The notes under the pieces: model-generated
Seen by the model: the letters and a program-made list of their open reading frames with translations, nothing else
What the model was told of the DNA's origin: nothing
Databases searched by the model: none
In this document: positions 1 through 10,136 of the stretch, piece by piece
Layout of the letters: every line of letters begins with the position of its first letter
Position numbering within the stretch: position 1 is the stretch's first letter
NCBI RefSeq assembly: GCF_008831285.2
Contig: NC_045139.1
Location: 478,204 to 542,203, forward strand
From: Nymphaea colorata
Taxonomy: Eukaryota; Streptophyta; Magnoliopsida; Nymphaeales; Nymphaeaceae
Length of the DNA stretch: 64,000 bases
Direction of reading: 5' to 3'
Position numbers and translations under genes: made by a program

Positions 1-39
1 TTGAAAAAATGGGATATGGAAAAGAATTTAATAAGAGAC

Positions 40-320
40 TGACAAATGACATGTGATTAGATTCAGATTCAAATATGCATAAATATATGATCGAATTCAG
101 AATTTCAGATTCAGATTCAAATCACATTTAGTTTTAAATAAACACACTAGATCTAATGGCCTTACGTGTTGAAAGTTAGCCAGATTTGGTTAACATTTTA
201 AATTGGGATGTGAATTCAAATATCAGATTCAAATTGCGAAATTGGATTTAGAATTCAGATTCAGATATGGCTTTTATTGATTTGCATTAAATCTAAATTC
301 AAATCCAAACATGCGAATTA
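40..320. repeat. degenerate GATTCAGATTCAAAT-type repeat
   Basis: The words GATTCAGATTCAAAT, AATTCAGATTC and close variants recur at least six times in 280 bp. A similar word set on both strands appears at 27560-27735. It reads like the eroded end of a dispersed repeat rather than a simple microsatellite. Class unknown. Confidence 0.4.
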
Positions 321-502
321 CATCATATATGGTTATGGGTACATCCGGTTTAACCAGCCCCAGTACTAGATATGCCTCCCCTAATTGTTCTGACATTAAA
401 AGGACTCAAGAAAGAGTGTAAATATTTTTTAACTCCCACACTCCAACTCGCCGATCTTTGTACTCTCTCCTTCCATAACAAAGCTAAATTTTTGGAGATA
501 TC

Positions 503-602
503 TGTTGGACCCTTCATAAAAGGGCATTTTGGTCATTTTGAACTTTCTCCTCAAGGAAGAACATGTTGGACCCTTCATAAAAAGGCATTTTGGTCATTTT
601 AA
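503..602. repeat. 61-bp tandem repeat, about 1.6 copies
   Basis: The segment TGTTGGACCCTTCATAAAA followed by GGCATTTTGGTCATTTT starts at 503 and again at 564. A third partial echo (GTCGGTCATTTT) follows at about 614. No coding meaning seen. Confidence 0.75.
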
Positions 603-1314
603 AATGATGGGTATGTCGGTCATTTTATAGAAAGAATTTTTTTTCTCCTTTTTTTATTTTTTTATTTTTCATGCTAGAGACATTTTGGTTATTTCGAGTC
701 TGCGTGACTGGGCCTGAACATATAACCATCTTCGAATTATTGCCGGATAATTAAGTTGATCGGAATAAACTAATGGACTGAATCATCAGAATGGGTCACA
801 AAAACCAAATTTTATAGAACTCCAGCAATCAATGATCTTTAGAATGAAAAGATTACTACCCAAAGATCAAATTTTATCAATAAAAACCCCAAGTTCACAA
901 CAAAGTAAGATTCAAGAGAACCTATGCATGTGGAGAACTGAGCAAAAGCTTATTGCCCATCTCCATGTGGGGATTCCATTGGATTCTTTAAGCTACATAT
1001 TAATGTACTGCATGTCAGCAGATGTACGAGTTGGCCCTTGAAAGAATTTACTTTCACCGAGTCATCACGTGCATATGATTCAAAAAGAACAACTAAAGTT
1101 GTTGCTTTAATGGAGCTTAAATCGAAAAACAGCATCCTTGAATGCCCAATAGATATATCACGTATATGTTAAAAACACATTATTAGCACGTCTGGATTTA
1201 TCCATACAGTTTATCATTTAGATTGATATTGTAAGCATTTGTTCAATTTAAACCCTCTCTCGCTCTCTCTCGATCTCCATCTCTCGACTAACACAAAAAC
1301 ATCTTTCCCTCTCT

Positions 1315-1346
<32 letters not shown>

Positions 1347-1353
<7 letters not shown>

Positions 1354-1401
1354 CATTTCTATGTCCCCATACTTGTGCGTGTGTATTCTGCATATATATT
1401 G

Positions 1402-1463
<62 letters not shown>

Positions 1464-1464
1464 C

Positions 1465-1503
<39 letters not shown>

Positions 1504-1556
1504 CAATATATATGCAGAATACACACGCACAAGTATGGGGACATAGAAATGCAATA
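1347..1556. repeat. long perfect inverted repeat (hairpin) with SSR core
   Basis: The left arm (about 1347-1436) runs from TATATTGCATTTCTATGTCC through a unique stretch (CATACTTGTGCGTGTG, ATTCTGCATATATATTGC) into (CT)n and (TA)n. The right arm (about 1467-1556) is its exact reverse complement outside small differences in SSR length. The centre contains a second (TA)n(GA)n block. A (TA)n tract at 1317-1351 abuts the left arm. The unique part of the arms shows no mismatch by eye, so the structure is either young, kept by conversion, or a foldback artefact of sequencing or assembly. RNA from either strand would form a long hairpin. Confidence 0.9.
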
Positions 1557-2312
1557 TAATTATCGCATATAAAGAGGTTAAACCAATATGGGGATAGAGA
1601 ATTAATTCATTAATAAGAGGAAAATAGATACACGAGGATCCTAAACAACAATACATGCACTTATTTCGACGAGACTTTCCTTAAATTTTATGAGTTCATT
1701 GGTACTCTAACTGGTTCATACCATAATGGATCAAACTTGCTCTATCTTGAGATTTCTTTACAAGAGACCAAGTTTGCTCCATTATACAAGTATTAGTACA
1801 AGTGGAGAGAGGGAGAGAGTTGCGGCATTGAAGAGAAAGCATAAGCCGTATGGAGCTACGGGCCTCCAAAGTTTGTGTGTGGCCAGAGAGCTCCTACGTG
1901 ATCGTTCGACAGGTGAGACATGCAAGAGAGAGGCACGAGGCAGAGACCTCTACTTCTTAGATTCCTGATCACTTCATCTTCTTCCTTCTTCTCTCCAGCC
2001 GAGCAGTAGGCTTTATTGGGAACCTATATGTTTCAAGATCAATCGACAATGCTAATTTACTAAGAAATATACAAGTAACAAATACACACACATATATAAT
2101 ATGACTACAAAGAAACTCAGCATGATTAATCTGTTCAGTCAAATATAAAATCAACTTCTTGGGAATTGCTATGTTTAAATCAACTTTGCAAAAAATTGAA
2201 TAATACCCAATAATTTGATTTTAAAAATTAAGATTGTTTTTTACATGATAAATACTGAATTGATAGATTAAGTTTATGAAACGACTTATGACTGACAGAC
2301 ATATATAATCTC

Positions 2313-2350
2313 ACATCTCAAGGAATGCAAAGGACCAGGGCTTCTAAATC
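2313..2350 (-). other. candidate decayed terminal exon of the bHLH gene
   Basis: Read on the minus strand this stretch begins GATTTAGAAGCCCTGGTC and continues CTTTGCATTCC. Allowing a few indels it aligns with a codon series for D-L-R-S-R-G-L-C-L-V-P, the motif that opens the last exon of bHLH110-type proteins. As it stands the motif is out of frame or changed (one frame gives DLEALVLCIP then a stop). It sits about 1.2 kb beyond the last clear exon. The match is short and could be chance. Confidence 0.2.
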
Positions 2351-2759
2351 AACAGATGCAGTAAGCTTGCGAAGGTTAAAAAGAAACAAATGGAAAAAGG
2401 AAACGCGCAGTTCCAGGAATCAGGACCACCCAAAAGTGGAAATGACCTGACCTAAAGGCGAGCCATGGCACTAGGCCCACTCTAGAGATGCGATTAGTTA
2501 CTTCAGGTTCTATTTAAGCTCGCTTTTGCTAATCGTGCTCAAACATTTTCCTAAAATAATTAAAGTGTGAGAATTTGAACTTAGGTAAATTATTTTTTTT
2601 TTGGCTTAAAAATGTTTCTAGTTATGTTTATTTTTGCTTTCTTTTTTGAGATTTAATAAGAGAAGTATCATTGGCGACAACTGAAGTTCATCTACTTATC
2701 ATACTATGGATGTGTATAAGTTCTAATGGCAAATCCACTTGGTGTGCTGGACACTCAAA

Positions 2760-2914
2760 AAGTCGTTTGGCATCAATAACAGTTCAATGAATGTGTACAA
2801 AAAAAAAATTGGGTAGATTCATGAAACCCTGCAGTATTTTATGGATCTGCTCTAAATTTTGAGGTAGATTCATTGGGCAGTTAACAATCTATTATTTGTG
2901 CTAAACAACCCCTA
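2760..2914. mobile_element. MITE-like element, GTTTGGC family, copy 1
   Basis: The ends are GTCGTTTGGCATCAATAA and, inverted, TTGTGCTAAACAACCCC, an imperfect terminal inverted repeat. The body holds GATTCATGAAACCCTG and GGATCTGCTCTAAATTTTG. The same body and ends recur at 34821-34990 and 58173-58325, with a fragment near 62330-62430. No coding capacity. Non-autonomous DNA transposon by form; superfamily not assigned. Confidence 0.6.
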
Positions 2915-3348
2915 AGAAGTGTATACAGTGTTGGTATTGCCAAGAGCCCCCCTTAAGTTAAACTCATAATTTTACATCCATTTGAAAACTTGTGTTTATT
3001 AAACTTCGATTGAATAGAATCACATGGTTTGATGTTTAGATCCCTGAAATCTAACTTACATGCATCATTCTCGAGCAATATAAAGGAATAGTCGCTGCAA
3101 ATCTTCGAACGCAAAAAAACATTTGGTTCAAAAATTATGACACACACCATGATGAATCGGCTGTTATGTTTAGATTCGGTATATTATAAAAAATAGACTT
3201 GTAAATCAAATTTTCAAGAAGAATGCATGCCATCTCATCGTTTCCATAAGTTCTTAAAGCCTGTCGCCATGCAATAAAATTCAAATAAAGTCTTTTTTTG
3301 GTTTAAGAAGAAAAGCTATACTGACCGATATCCTTGCACTTGTGGGCA

Positions 3349-3351
<3 letters not shown>

Positions 3352-3397
<46 letters not shown>
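3352..3397. repeat. (GA)n microsatellite
   Basis: Uninterrupted GA run of about 46 bp on the plus strand, downstream of the last clear bHLH exon. Confidence 0.95.
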
Positions 3398-3399
<2 letters not shown>

Positions 3400-3563
3400 C
3401 TCTTCATGAACAGTAAATGCAGGAAAAAGGGTTGGATTGAACAGTAACTGCATGGGCTGATCCAGCACGACAGTATGGACCTGCCTTTTTCTTCTTTCAA
3501 AAGAAGGATTCGAATCGCTTAAAGCAAGAGTTTTTTGTGGTTTATAAGATTTACTTAACATAC

Positions 3564-6500
3564 CCCTTGGATTGCTCTAGCGCCACTGCCGCTGGATGAT
3601 GAAGACCTCAAGTAGGGGACACTCAGAGTCTGCAGTTCAAAAAACCCCATTTAGTTTCTTTCTTACCTTTCAGCCAGAAGAAAACAGAAAAGAAAGAAAG
3701 ACAGAAAGAAAGGAAAGCGCTCCTGTACTGAAAGCTTGCCTGCAAAAAGAGTCATTCTTTTTCATTCTCTCCGCTCTTTTCCTTCATAATTTATATTATT
3801 TCTTTTAACATACGTTTTTCTTCATGGGGGTCTCATAGTTTCATAAAATATGGTTTTTGAAAGGAGCATTTAAAATGAAAAGGCATGGAAAAAAAGCTGC
3901 ATGCGTGTGCGTACCTCGACCTGACCGTGGAGAAATTTTATGTATCCAATGGCTTCCTTCAGCACCGATGCAGTGTCAGTCTGGCATGTTTCACACACAT
4001 ATACCGTCAGATTTAAACCAATAAGCCCATATTGCAATAGTCTTCAAAAATCAAATGTTCTTATTCTTGTGATCTTTTTAAGTCTTGACTGACAGGAATC
4101 TAAATTGGAAACAATTTGATCATCTTCAGCTTTTCCTTTAGTAAAGAACATTTTTTCCTTCCAGAAAAGAAAAAAGAGAAAATCTCAACGTGATCGTTTG
4201 TCATTAACGTTCACTGTCATATTTGCAATCAACTTGTCGAATTTTCAGATGTAGTAACTAACGATGTGATAAACATGTGACGAAAAGAAGAAGAAAGAAG
4301 ATATTCATTGTGGTGAACGGAAGCTGCGTGGTGGCGATAAGATCTGGTGGTCTCTAAGGCATGCAATTTACTAGATCTGTTTCTTTCACTTGGTTAGCCA
4401 AATTATATAAAGGAAATCCTGAGCTTTCGTTGGTTTTCGTAATAAAAGCAACCAAAAAATTAAAGTCAACTATAGTTAATTCACGATTATTGATGAATCC
4501 TGACGAGGACGATGACTCTGGCATTATATATGTTATGCCTTTTCTTCAAACATAGTCTGAGATCCAGCTTTTTGCTGCTGTGGTAATAATGGCATCTGCT
4601 AATTGTGTCGGCAGTCGGGGCGATGGTGATTGGAGCGGCAAAATGAGCAGGATGATTCAAGCTCGATCGGCTCGAGAACGAGCCTAGGCTCCTTTACGGC
4701 AAGGAACGGCCATGAATGCTCAGCTCGAGATTGGCTTATGTGTGGCCCTAGTGGTCGTCTTAGCAGTAGTGGTGTTCGTCTAGGCACTTATTGCTGCTCA
4801 TAATATTTCCATTATTGTAACTTGAATATAAAATTTCACTCTGTTGATTCATTCTAAACTTGGTCAATGAAGATGGCTTAACTGCACCAACCTATGGTAC
4901 ATGAGCTACCTAGGGTTCTATACACTTGGTACCTTCTAGCTTGCTTTACTCATGACGGCGAGATCCCCATCCATGATGCTGATTCCGATCACGGGGATGG
5001 CAATGCTGATGATGGTGATGATCAGAACAGCATTGGTGATGGTGTTGATGATGAATGGATGTTCTATGGCACGTACGATTTTTGAATTCATTCTCTCTTG
5101 ATCACATGCTGATTTGATTATTGTGATGATAACTTTTCTTAGCATAGTTGATGTCATACTGATTCCAGTGTTTTCAGTGGTCAGGGTGACAGAAGAAAAG
5201 CAAGGGATCCGGAGAAGAATATGGGGAATATCGAAGCCCACAAACCACAGAACAATCAGCTTCACAGGTGAAAGAACCATTTCGTTGTTCTGAAGAAAAT
5301 GAAATGAATAAAGAAAATACAGGAAGAAAAGGTAACTAGACATAGATATTTCGCAAAATTTGTTGGTAATTAGTACCTTGCCAAAAGGAGAAACGAGCTG
5401 TTGAAGGGCTGAGATTCTGTCACCCAGTTTCTCTTTCCTCACCTGCTCATGAACAATCATTAAGCCGAAGCATTTATGTCATCTCTTGACTGAAGAGTTC
5501 AGCCATAGGCTAAGATTTGAAGATCAACAGTAAGACTGAAGCGTTCTCGAGCATGGTGATGGCAGAAGTAATTTAAAGAGAAATGATTGAGTACCTTAAG
5601 TGGTGGCATTGAGGTGGATGATTCCAATCTAGGCCTCTTGGACGATCCTTCACTGGTTTTGGTTTGTGGGGTGCTGCTGTTTCTTTTTATTCCTTGAGTA
5701 GCTTCATTCATGACACCGGACCTCTTCTATGAACAAAAAGAGTAATTGTGTCGTTTGTTTATTCAACAACCAGAGATCGTTCTTGAAAGAAATTGTTGAC
5801 TTCGTATGAAACGTTATATGCATACAATGCTCTAACTTCTACTGGAGAAATCAAAAGAAAGAAACAGCGGAAAATAAATAATCGCAAGATGCAACTTTCG
5901 TTATGGTAAATTCCTTGATTTCTGAAATCTGAAGCAGTGAATGTTCCTTAAACTTTTGAAAACAGATGGAGTAGATAATATCAAGAGTAGGACCAGAATG
6001 AATACTAGCTACGGCCAGTTAGATATGCCCATCTTTTTGAAAAAATTAGCACTCACTTTTGGGGGAACAAGAAAAAAATGATAACAAAGATGGCAAAAAC
6101 GTTTGATATAGAATCGCATTCCAATGGTCCTCAGTCTTCCAATAACCCAAAGTTAATCGAATGTAGCAAAAAGCGAAGGAAAATAGAGCTAGAAGATAAT
6201 GAGTAACAGCAGAAAAGAAAGATGTGCAAAAAGAAAAAAAAAGAAGTGATGCTTTTTCTTTAGCATAAAGGGCACTTGTTATAAGTTATATGGCTGCATT
6301 GAACTTGGCACCGATACCAGAGTGGCTCCGAATTGAAGAATGAACATAAACGAACGTGTGCAAAATAGAAGCAGATGCCAAAGTCGACTGAGTCTCATCT
6401 TCCTCACATAAGTGTAGCATTAAAGGATGAAATTTAGATAAGGAAGGGGAAAAAAGCAGCAAACCAGGCATAAACCTACCTTTTCATTGTTGCTGACTGG

Positions 6501-7008
6501 TATATTAATTGGTTGCTGCAAATAATTTAGATCAACTCTACCCAAACATCCTATCTCGGTAGGTCTGTAATTTCCTGAGGTTGCATGAAAATTCTGAGAG
6601 CCAAAGTTGGCAGGAGGAAGATTTTGCTGTGCCCATAAACTGTTTCCACTTGTAACAGCTGCGCCTGAGTAGTCCAAGGAAATCGGAGGATGATCAGCGT
6701 AGAGCTCTCCTGATGAACGCTGGAACCCATGGAAATTGCTCACAGAATCTTCAAGCTCTTCCTTTATCCTGACATATTGGGAATAATTCTCTGAATTGGT
6801 ACCCCAAGTATTGAACTGATCTAACTCTGGATGGGTCACGGTAGGAAGCTGCACCATGGCATCATGTTCACTTGCTACATTAACTGAGCTCATGTTAAGC
6901 CCAGCAAATTCTGGGTTGAACATTTGTATTGCCTGCACTGAGTTCTCTGTATACCCATGATTCCTGTCTCATTCAAGGAAAAACAAGTTTCATGAGAGAG
7001 AGAGAGAG

Positions 7009-7052
<44 letters not shown>

Positions 7053-7168
7053 AGTAAGAGATTAGGGTTCCACGAATGACTGCTTGCAGATGCAAGAAAG
7101 GAGGAGAGATGTAAAGAAGGAGCAACATGGTGGGATTGATGATGGTGGTCTAAGTTTGCAGAGTCCAT
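3564..7168 (-). CDS. bHLH110: atypical bHLH transcription factor, bHLH110-like, 3' end unresolved
   Basis: Probable nuclear DNA-binding regulator. I assemble six coding exons on the minus strand: 7168-7053, 6963-6480, 5726-5595, 5442-5377, 3980-3915 and 3629-3564. All have GT..AG borders and joined frames and give 310 residues. The ATG sits in CACCATGGAC. Exon 3 encodes a basic patch (SSKRPRLE, about 226-233). Exons 4-6 encode KVRKEKLGDRISALQQLVSP, then TDTASVLKEAIGYIKFL, then VETLSVPYLR: the helix-loop-helix of the plant subfamily that lacks the His-Glu-Arg E-box contacts. ETLSVPY resembles Arabidopsis bHLH110 most. Members normally end with a DLRSRGLCLVP exon, not found intact; read-through past 3564 stops after GVC. 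Intron 1 holds a (GA)n run, intron 4 a GAT-rich stretch. The family call is secure, the ortholog and the C-terminus are not. Confidence 0.9.
4620..4760. repeat. GAGCTCGA-type repeat fragment in bHLH intron 4
   Basis: CAAGCTCGATCGGCTCGAG, CGAGCCTAGGCTC and CAGCTCGAG words cluster here. They resemble the TCGA-rich elements at 8690-9160, 14163-14646, 31037-31557 and 61165-61676, but no element ends are visible. Confidence 0.35.
4975..5065. repeat. GAT-rich low-complexity tract in bHLH intron 4
   Basis: Imperfect GAT/GATG trinucleotide-like repetition, which on the plus strand translates as an Asp-rich run. It lies between exons 4 and 5 of the bHLH gene, so it is intronic and not coding. Confidence 0.6.
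6994..7047. repeat. (GA)n microsatellite in bHLH intron 1
   Basis: GA run with one CGA interruption, filling most of the 89-bp intron 1 (7052-6964). On the transcribed strand it is a CT tract starting 5-6 nt after the GTAAGT donor. Confidence 0.9.
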
Positions 7169-7386
7169 GGTGAGCTTAAGGAAGGCGTAAAAGTAAGAAA
7201 AAGGAAAAAAAGAAAAAATTGAAAAGTTTCTTTTTCTTCAGCACCCGCTTTCCTTTTCTTTAGGGCTTGGAATCTCACTTGATCCAAAGCAGAGAGCAAT
7301 TGATACGAAGGAGAGGGCGAAGAGGGAGCGGGGGGCCATACTTTCGGCCTCTTTTTGATTGTTTCCTCTTTACTGACTGAAGAGGC

Positions 7387-7555
7387 TCAGGTTAAAGGGA
7401 AGCAAAGCAAAAAGAAGAAAAAGAAATGTGTGAAAGATGATGAACTTATGTACTCATAACCCTCCATACCTCCTTCCTTCCTTCCTTCCGTCTCTCTCTC
7501 TCTCTCTCTCTGTCTCTTTCTTTCTCTCTGGGTAGTCGTCCAGGAGAGGTCTTTC
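7387..7555 (-). other. probable 5' untranslated region of the bHLH gene
   Basis: Lies between a TATA-like site and the start codon. It is rich in GA on the minus strand (CT run at 7493-7511 on plus), as is usual for plant leaders. The exact transcription start cannot be read from sequence. Confidence 0.35.
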
Positions 7556-7579
7556 TTGTCTGAAATAAGGAGGAGATGA

Positions 7580-7586
7580 TTATATA
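7580..7586 (-). promoter_or_regulatory. TATA box candidate, bHLH gene
   Basis: Minus-strand CATATATAATC, about 410 bp upstream of the start codon. A start about 30 bp downstream would give a long GA-rich leader. Confidence 0.4.
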
Positions 7587-8071
7587 TGCTGGAAGGCAAA
7601 GGCATATCATATCCTTGTTCTGCCTTAGAATTGAAGGCTTAACAAAGGTATAATAAATGGATAGATATCAACTCTCTCTCTCTACTCTCTCCTCTCCTCT
7701 GATATGGCTTTTTGTTTGACCAAAGTATCCCTTCTGTTTGAATTCATAGAAGTCATGACTACACCTGACCAAACTCTCTCTCTTTCTTTCTCTCTGTCTC
7801 TCGGGCTAATGATTGTTTGAAGACTAGCTGCGGCCTCATAGGCATCCAAAGTCATAACATGTTACTTCATGATCAAGAGTGTTAATTAAGCCGTCTTCCA
7901 GAACCACTCAATCTTTTTTTTCTCTGGTTGCTTTTCTCTGCTATGCCTAAAGCAGCAGCAAACGCATTCCGTGAAAAGGAGAGACATTAACCAGAGAGAG
8001 AGAGAAAGAGAGAGAGAGAAGCTGTGATAAATACTATAATATGAAAGAGAGCTTCCCTTTCATGAGATGTA

Positions 8072-8230
8072 CATGCATCACGCATGCTCATGTAATTGAC
8101 ACCCATATATATTGAGAAGAGGCCACGTGCCATGCATGAGCTATACTGCATACATATGTTATCCATGAGTGCATTCAAGCATACATAATTACATACATTC
8201 ATGCATGGTACTCATGGCTGCATGCATGCA
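8072..8230. promoter_or_regulatory. RY-motif (CATGCATG) and G-box cluster upstream of bHLH
   Basis: CATGCA at 8072, CACGTG (in GCCACGTGCC) at 8124-8129, CATGCATG at 8131-8138, 8200-8207 and 8221-8230 (extended to CATGCATGCA). RY elements are bound by B3-domain regulators such as ABI3/FUS3 and G-boxes by bZIP/bHLH proteins. The cluster is 490-650 bp upstream of the bHLH TATA candidate. Function is inferred from motif content only. Confidence 0.4.
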
Positions 8231-8689
8231 AGTCTTTTTGAGATGGATATCATCGTTTGGGGCACTTAAAAGTCGGTGTCAGAGACAAATATGAGGTGCT
8301 GAATTTCAAAATGGCGAGTATGGGCAGCTTTGCTTTTCTGAAATAGTTAAAATTTAATCATCCAGCACCATGATTCGGTAACTCCTTAATTTAAGGCATA
8401 ATCAAACTCTCTCTCATATTTTTTTAATCTCTGCGTGTTTCACTTTATCTCTGTCAGCAGCATAAAGTACGTCTGTTTTTTGAAAAATTTGAGCATTACC
8501 ACTTTACATAGTCAGCCATTTGATCCTGATAATTATCTATTAATTGCTGTTACAAATTGGAAGCGCCCACACCAGAAAACGAGAGAGAATGAGAGAGGTG
8601 TTGGAGAGAAAGCTAGTGAAGCAGATTTTGTGCTTGGTCCCGAACACTAACAAAGTGTTCAGCTCCGGAAAGGCTAAAGGGCCCTTAAG

Positions 8690-9160
8690 CTGTTCATGAG
8701 CGAGTTCGGGCAGCTCGAACTCGGCTCATTGTCATGAAAGGAACTCAAACTAGGTTCGAGTTCGACTCGGGTTCTATTTCATTAGCACGAGCTCGACTCG
8801 GCTTCAAAACTCGAACTCAGCTCCATTCAGCTCGAGCTGAAGATTGGCTTGAGTAGAGCCAAGCATTTCATTAAAAAATTTATTTTTAAATGAAGAGGCA
8901 GCATGTAGACTTAAACGTGCAACCTCTCACATATTAGTACCCATTTGAGCAATCTACCTTTTTTTGGTAATTTGATGAGACTTATTTTATATGTTTGCTT
9001 TCTCGAGCTTAATGAACTTTAACGGAGCCGAGCCCACTTAACTCAAGCTCGATGCGTTTAGGTTGTCGAGTTCATTTCTAAACTCGAACTCGATTTGTTT
9101 AAGAAACGAGTTGAGTTCGAGTCAAACTCGAGTTAGCTCGACTCGTTCAACAGCCATATA
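8690..9160. mobile_element. TCGA-rich non-autonomous element (GCTGTT ends)
   Basis: Starts near AGCTGTTCATGAGCGAGTTC and ends near CTCGACTCGTTCAACAGCC, an imperfect inverted pair. Both arms are built of GAGCTCGA/ACTCGAGTT words, while the centre (8870-9000) is AT-rich. Related in style to the elements at 14163-14646 and 31037-31557, but with different ends. Confidence 0.5.
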
Positions 9161-9304
9161 TAACTGAGTACCTTACCAGTCATTTTAAGAAAATAAAACA
9201 GAAAATGAAAAAACATCTCTTATAAGGATAAAATGGGAAAGACAAAAAAAAGACATTTCTTTTTGATAGCCCCACCACAACTTACCTGGTTTCTTATATA
9301 TATA

Positions 9305-9312
<8 letters not shown>

Positions 9313-9346
<34 letters not shown>
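9313..9346. repeat. (GA)n microsatellite
   Basis: Preceded directly by TATATATATGTGTGTGT, making a compound TA/TG/GA tract. Confidence 0.9.
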
Positions 9347-9348
<2 letters not shown>

Positions 9349-9920
9349 ATGGTTTGGTTTTTAAACAAATTTGTTCTATATTAATCAATGTTTCTCTCAT
9401 TAATATATCTTTCTTGTCCTTTTTAATATGATGATCAAGTGCAATATCTCTCTCATTTATACTTTCCATCATCATGAACTAAAGTTCTTTATAAATAAGG
9501 AAGTCTTTTAACTGATGTTATTCTTAGATCACCTTCAAATATAATTTGGGATGAAATTGCTTTATTTTATAATTAAAGTACCGTTGCTTTTCTCATAAAG
9601 AATTTATCGGTGTTCCCTAAACAAATTCAACTGATTGAAAGCAGTGCGCTGAAGTTTTGCAACAAGCTCTGTAATTCGAGTGCTGTAAAGTTAACAAAGT
9701 ACTGCATAACATCATAAACTTAGCACCATGGTTTTCTTTTCAGAAATAAACATTCCAAGGTTAGTCACATGATGATTCATTCAGCAATCCTAAAGCACTG
9801 TCCTGGAAAGAAGGTGCTATATAGGGAATGACAGGCTTGTTCTGGTCTCCGCAGTGCCATTTGGAGCCCCTCCCCAGTGTAGATGAAGTTATAAATGCAA
9901 CTTCATCCTCGAAGCATCAG

Positions 9921-10136
9921 AATTTAACATTATATCCTCAATTTGTAGCATGGAAATTCAAGGTTTTGATGGCTTTTAATGATGAAGGTGATCCTTGATA
10001 ATCAAACTTTAACAGAAAAGTATATCAAAATTTAACATTATATCCTCAATTTGTAGCATGGAAATTCAAGGTTTTGATGGGCTTTTATGATGAAGGTGAT
10101 TCTCGATCATCAAACTTTAACAGAAAAGTATAGTAA
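9921..10136. repeat. 108-bp tandem duplication
   Basis: The unit AATTTAACATTATATCCTC ... TTTAACAGAAAAGTATA begins at 9921 and again at 10029, with few differences (for example GATCCTTGATAATC versus GATTCTCGATCATC). No reading frame of note. Confidence 0.85.

Larger units (their letters stand above)
1..3300. other. gene-free AT-rich region downstream of the bHLH gene
   Basis: No protein gene or RNA gene is supported here. It holds a GATTC/AAAT-rich stretch, a 61-bp tandem repeat, a long inverted repeat with (TA)n and (CT)n cores, and one MITE-like element, each listed separately. Open frames in the interval are short and those around 1240-1660 are only translations of microsatellite. The missing last exon of the minus-strand bHLH gene would be expected in this interval, and one decayed candidate lies at 2313-2350. 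Confidence 0.6.

Noticed and set aside
1239-1656. Overlapping frames encoding YIYIYI / RERERE / SLSLSL runs
   Set aside because: Direct translation of TA, GA and CT microsatellites inside the palindrome.
2430-2500. Minus-strand SRVGLVPWLAF as the missing bHLH terminal motif
   Set aside because: Only a loose resemblance to SRGLCLVPLSC, with no supporting frame or acceptor.
4894-5460. Asp-rich plus-strand frame and 174-codon minus-strand frame
   Set aside because: Both lie across intron 4 and exon 4 of the bHLH gene. Only the 22 codons at 5442-5377 are coding; the rest is intron with a GAT-rich tract.
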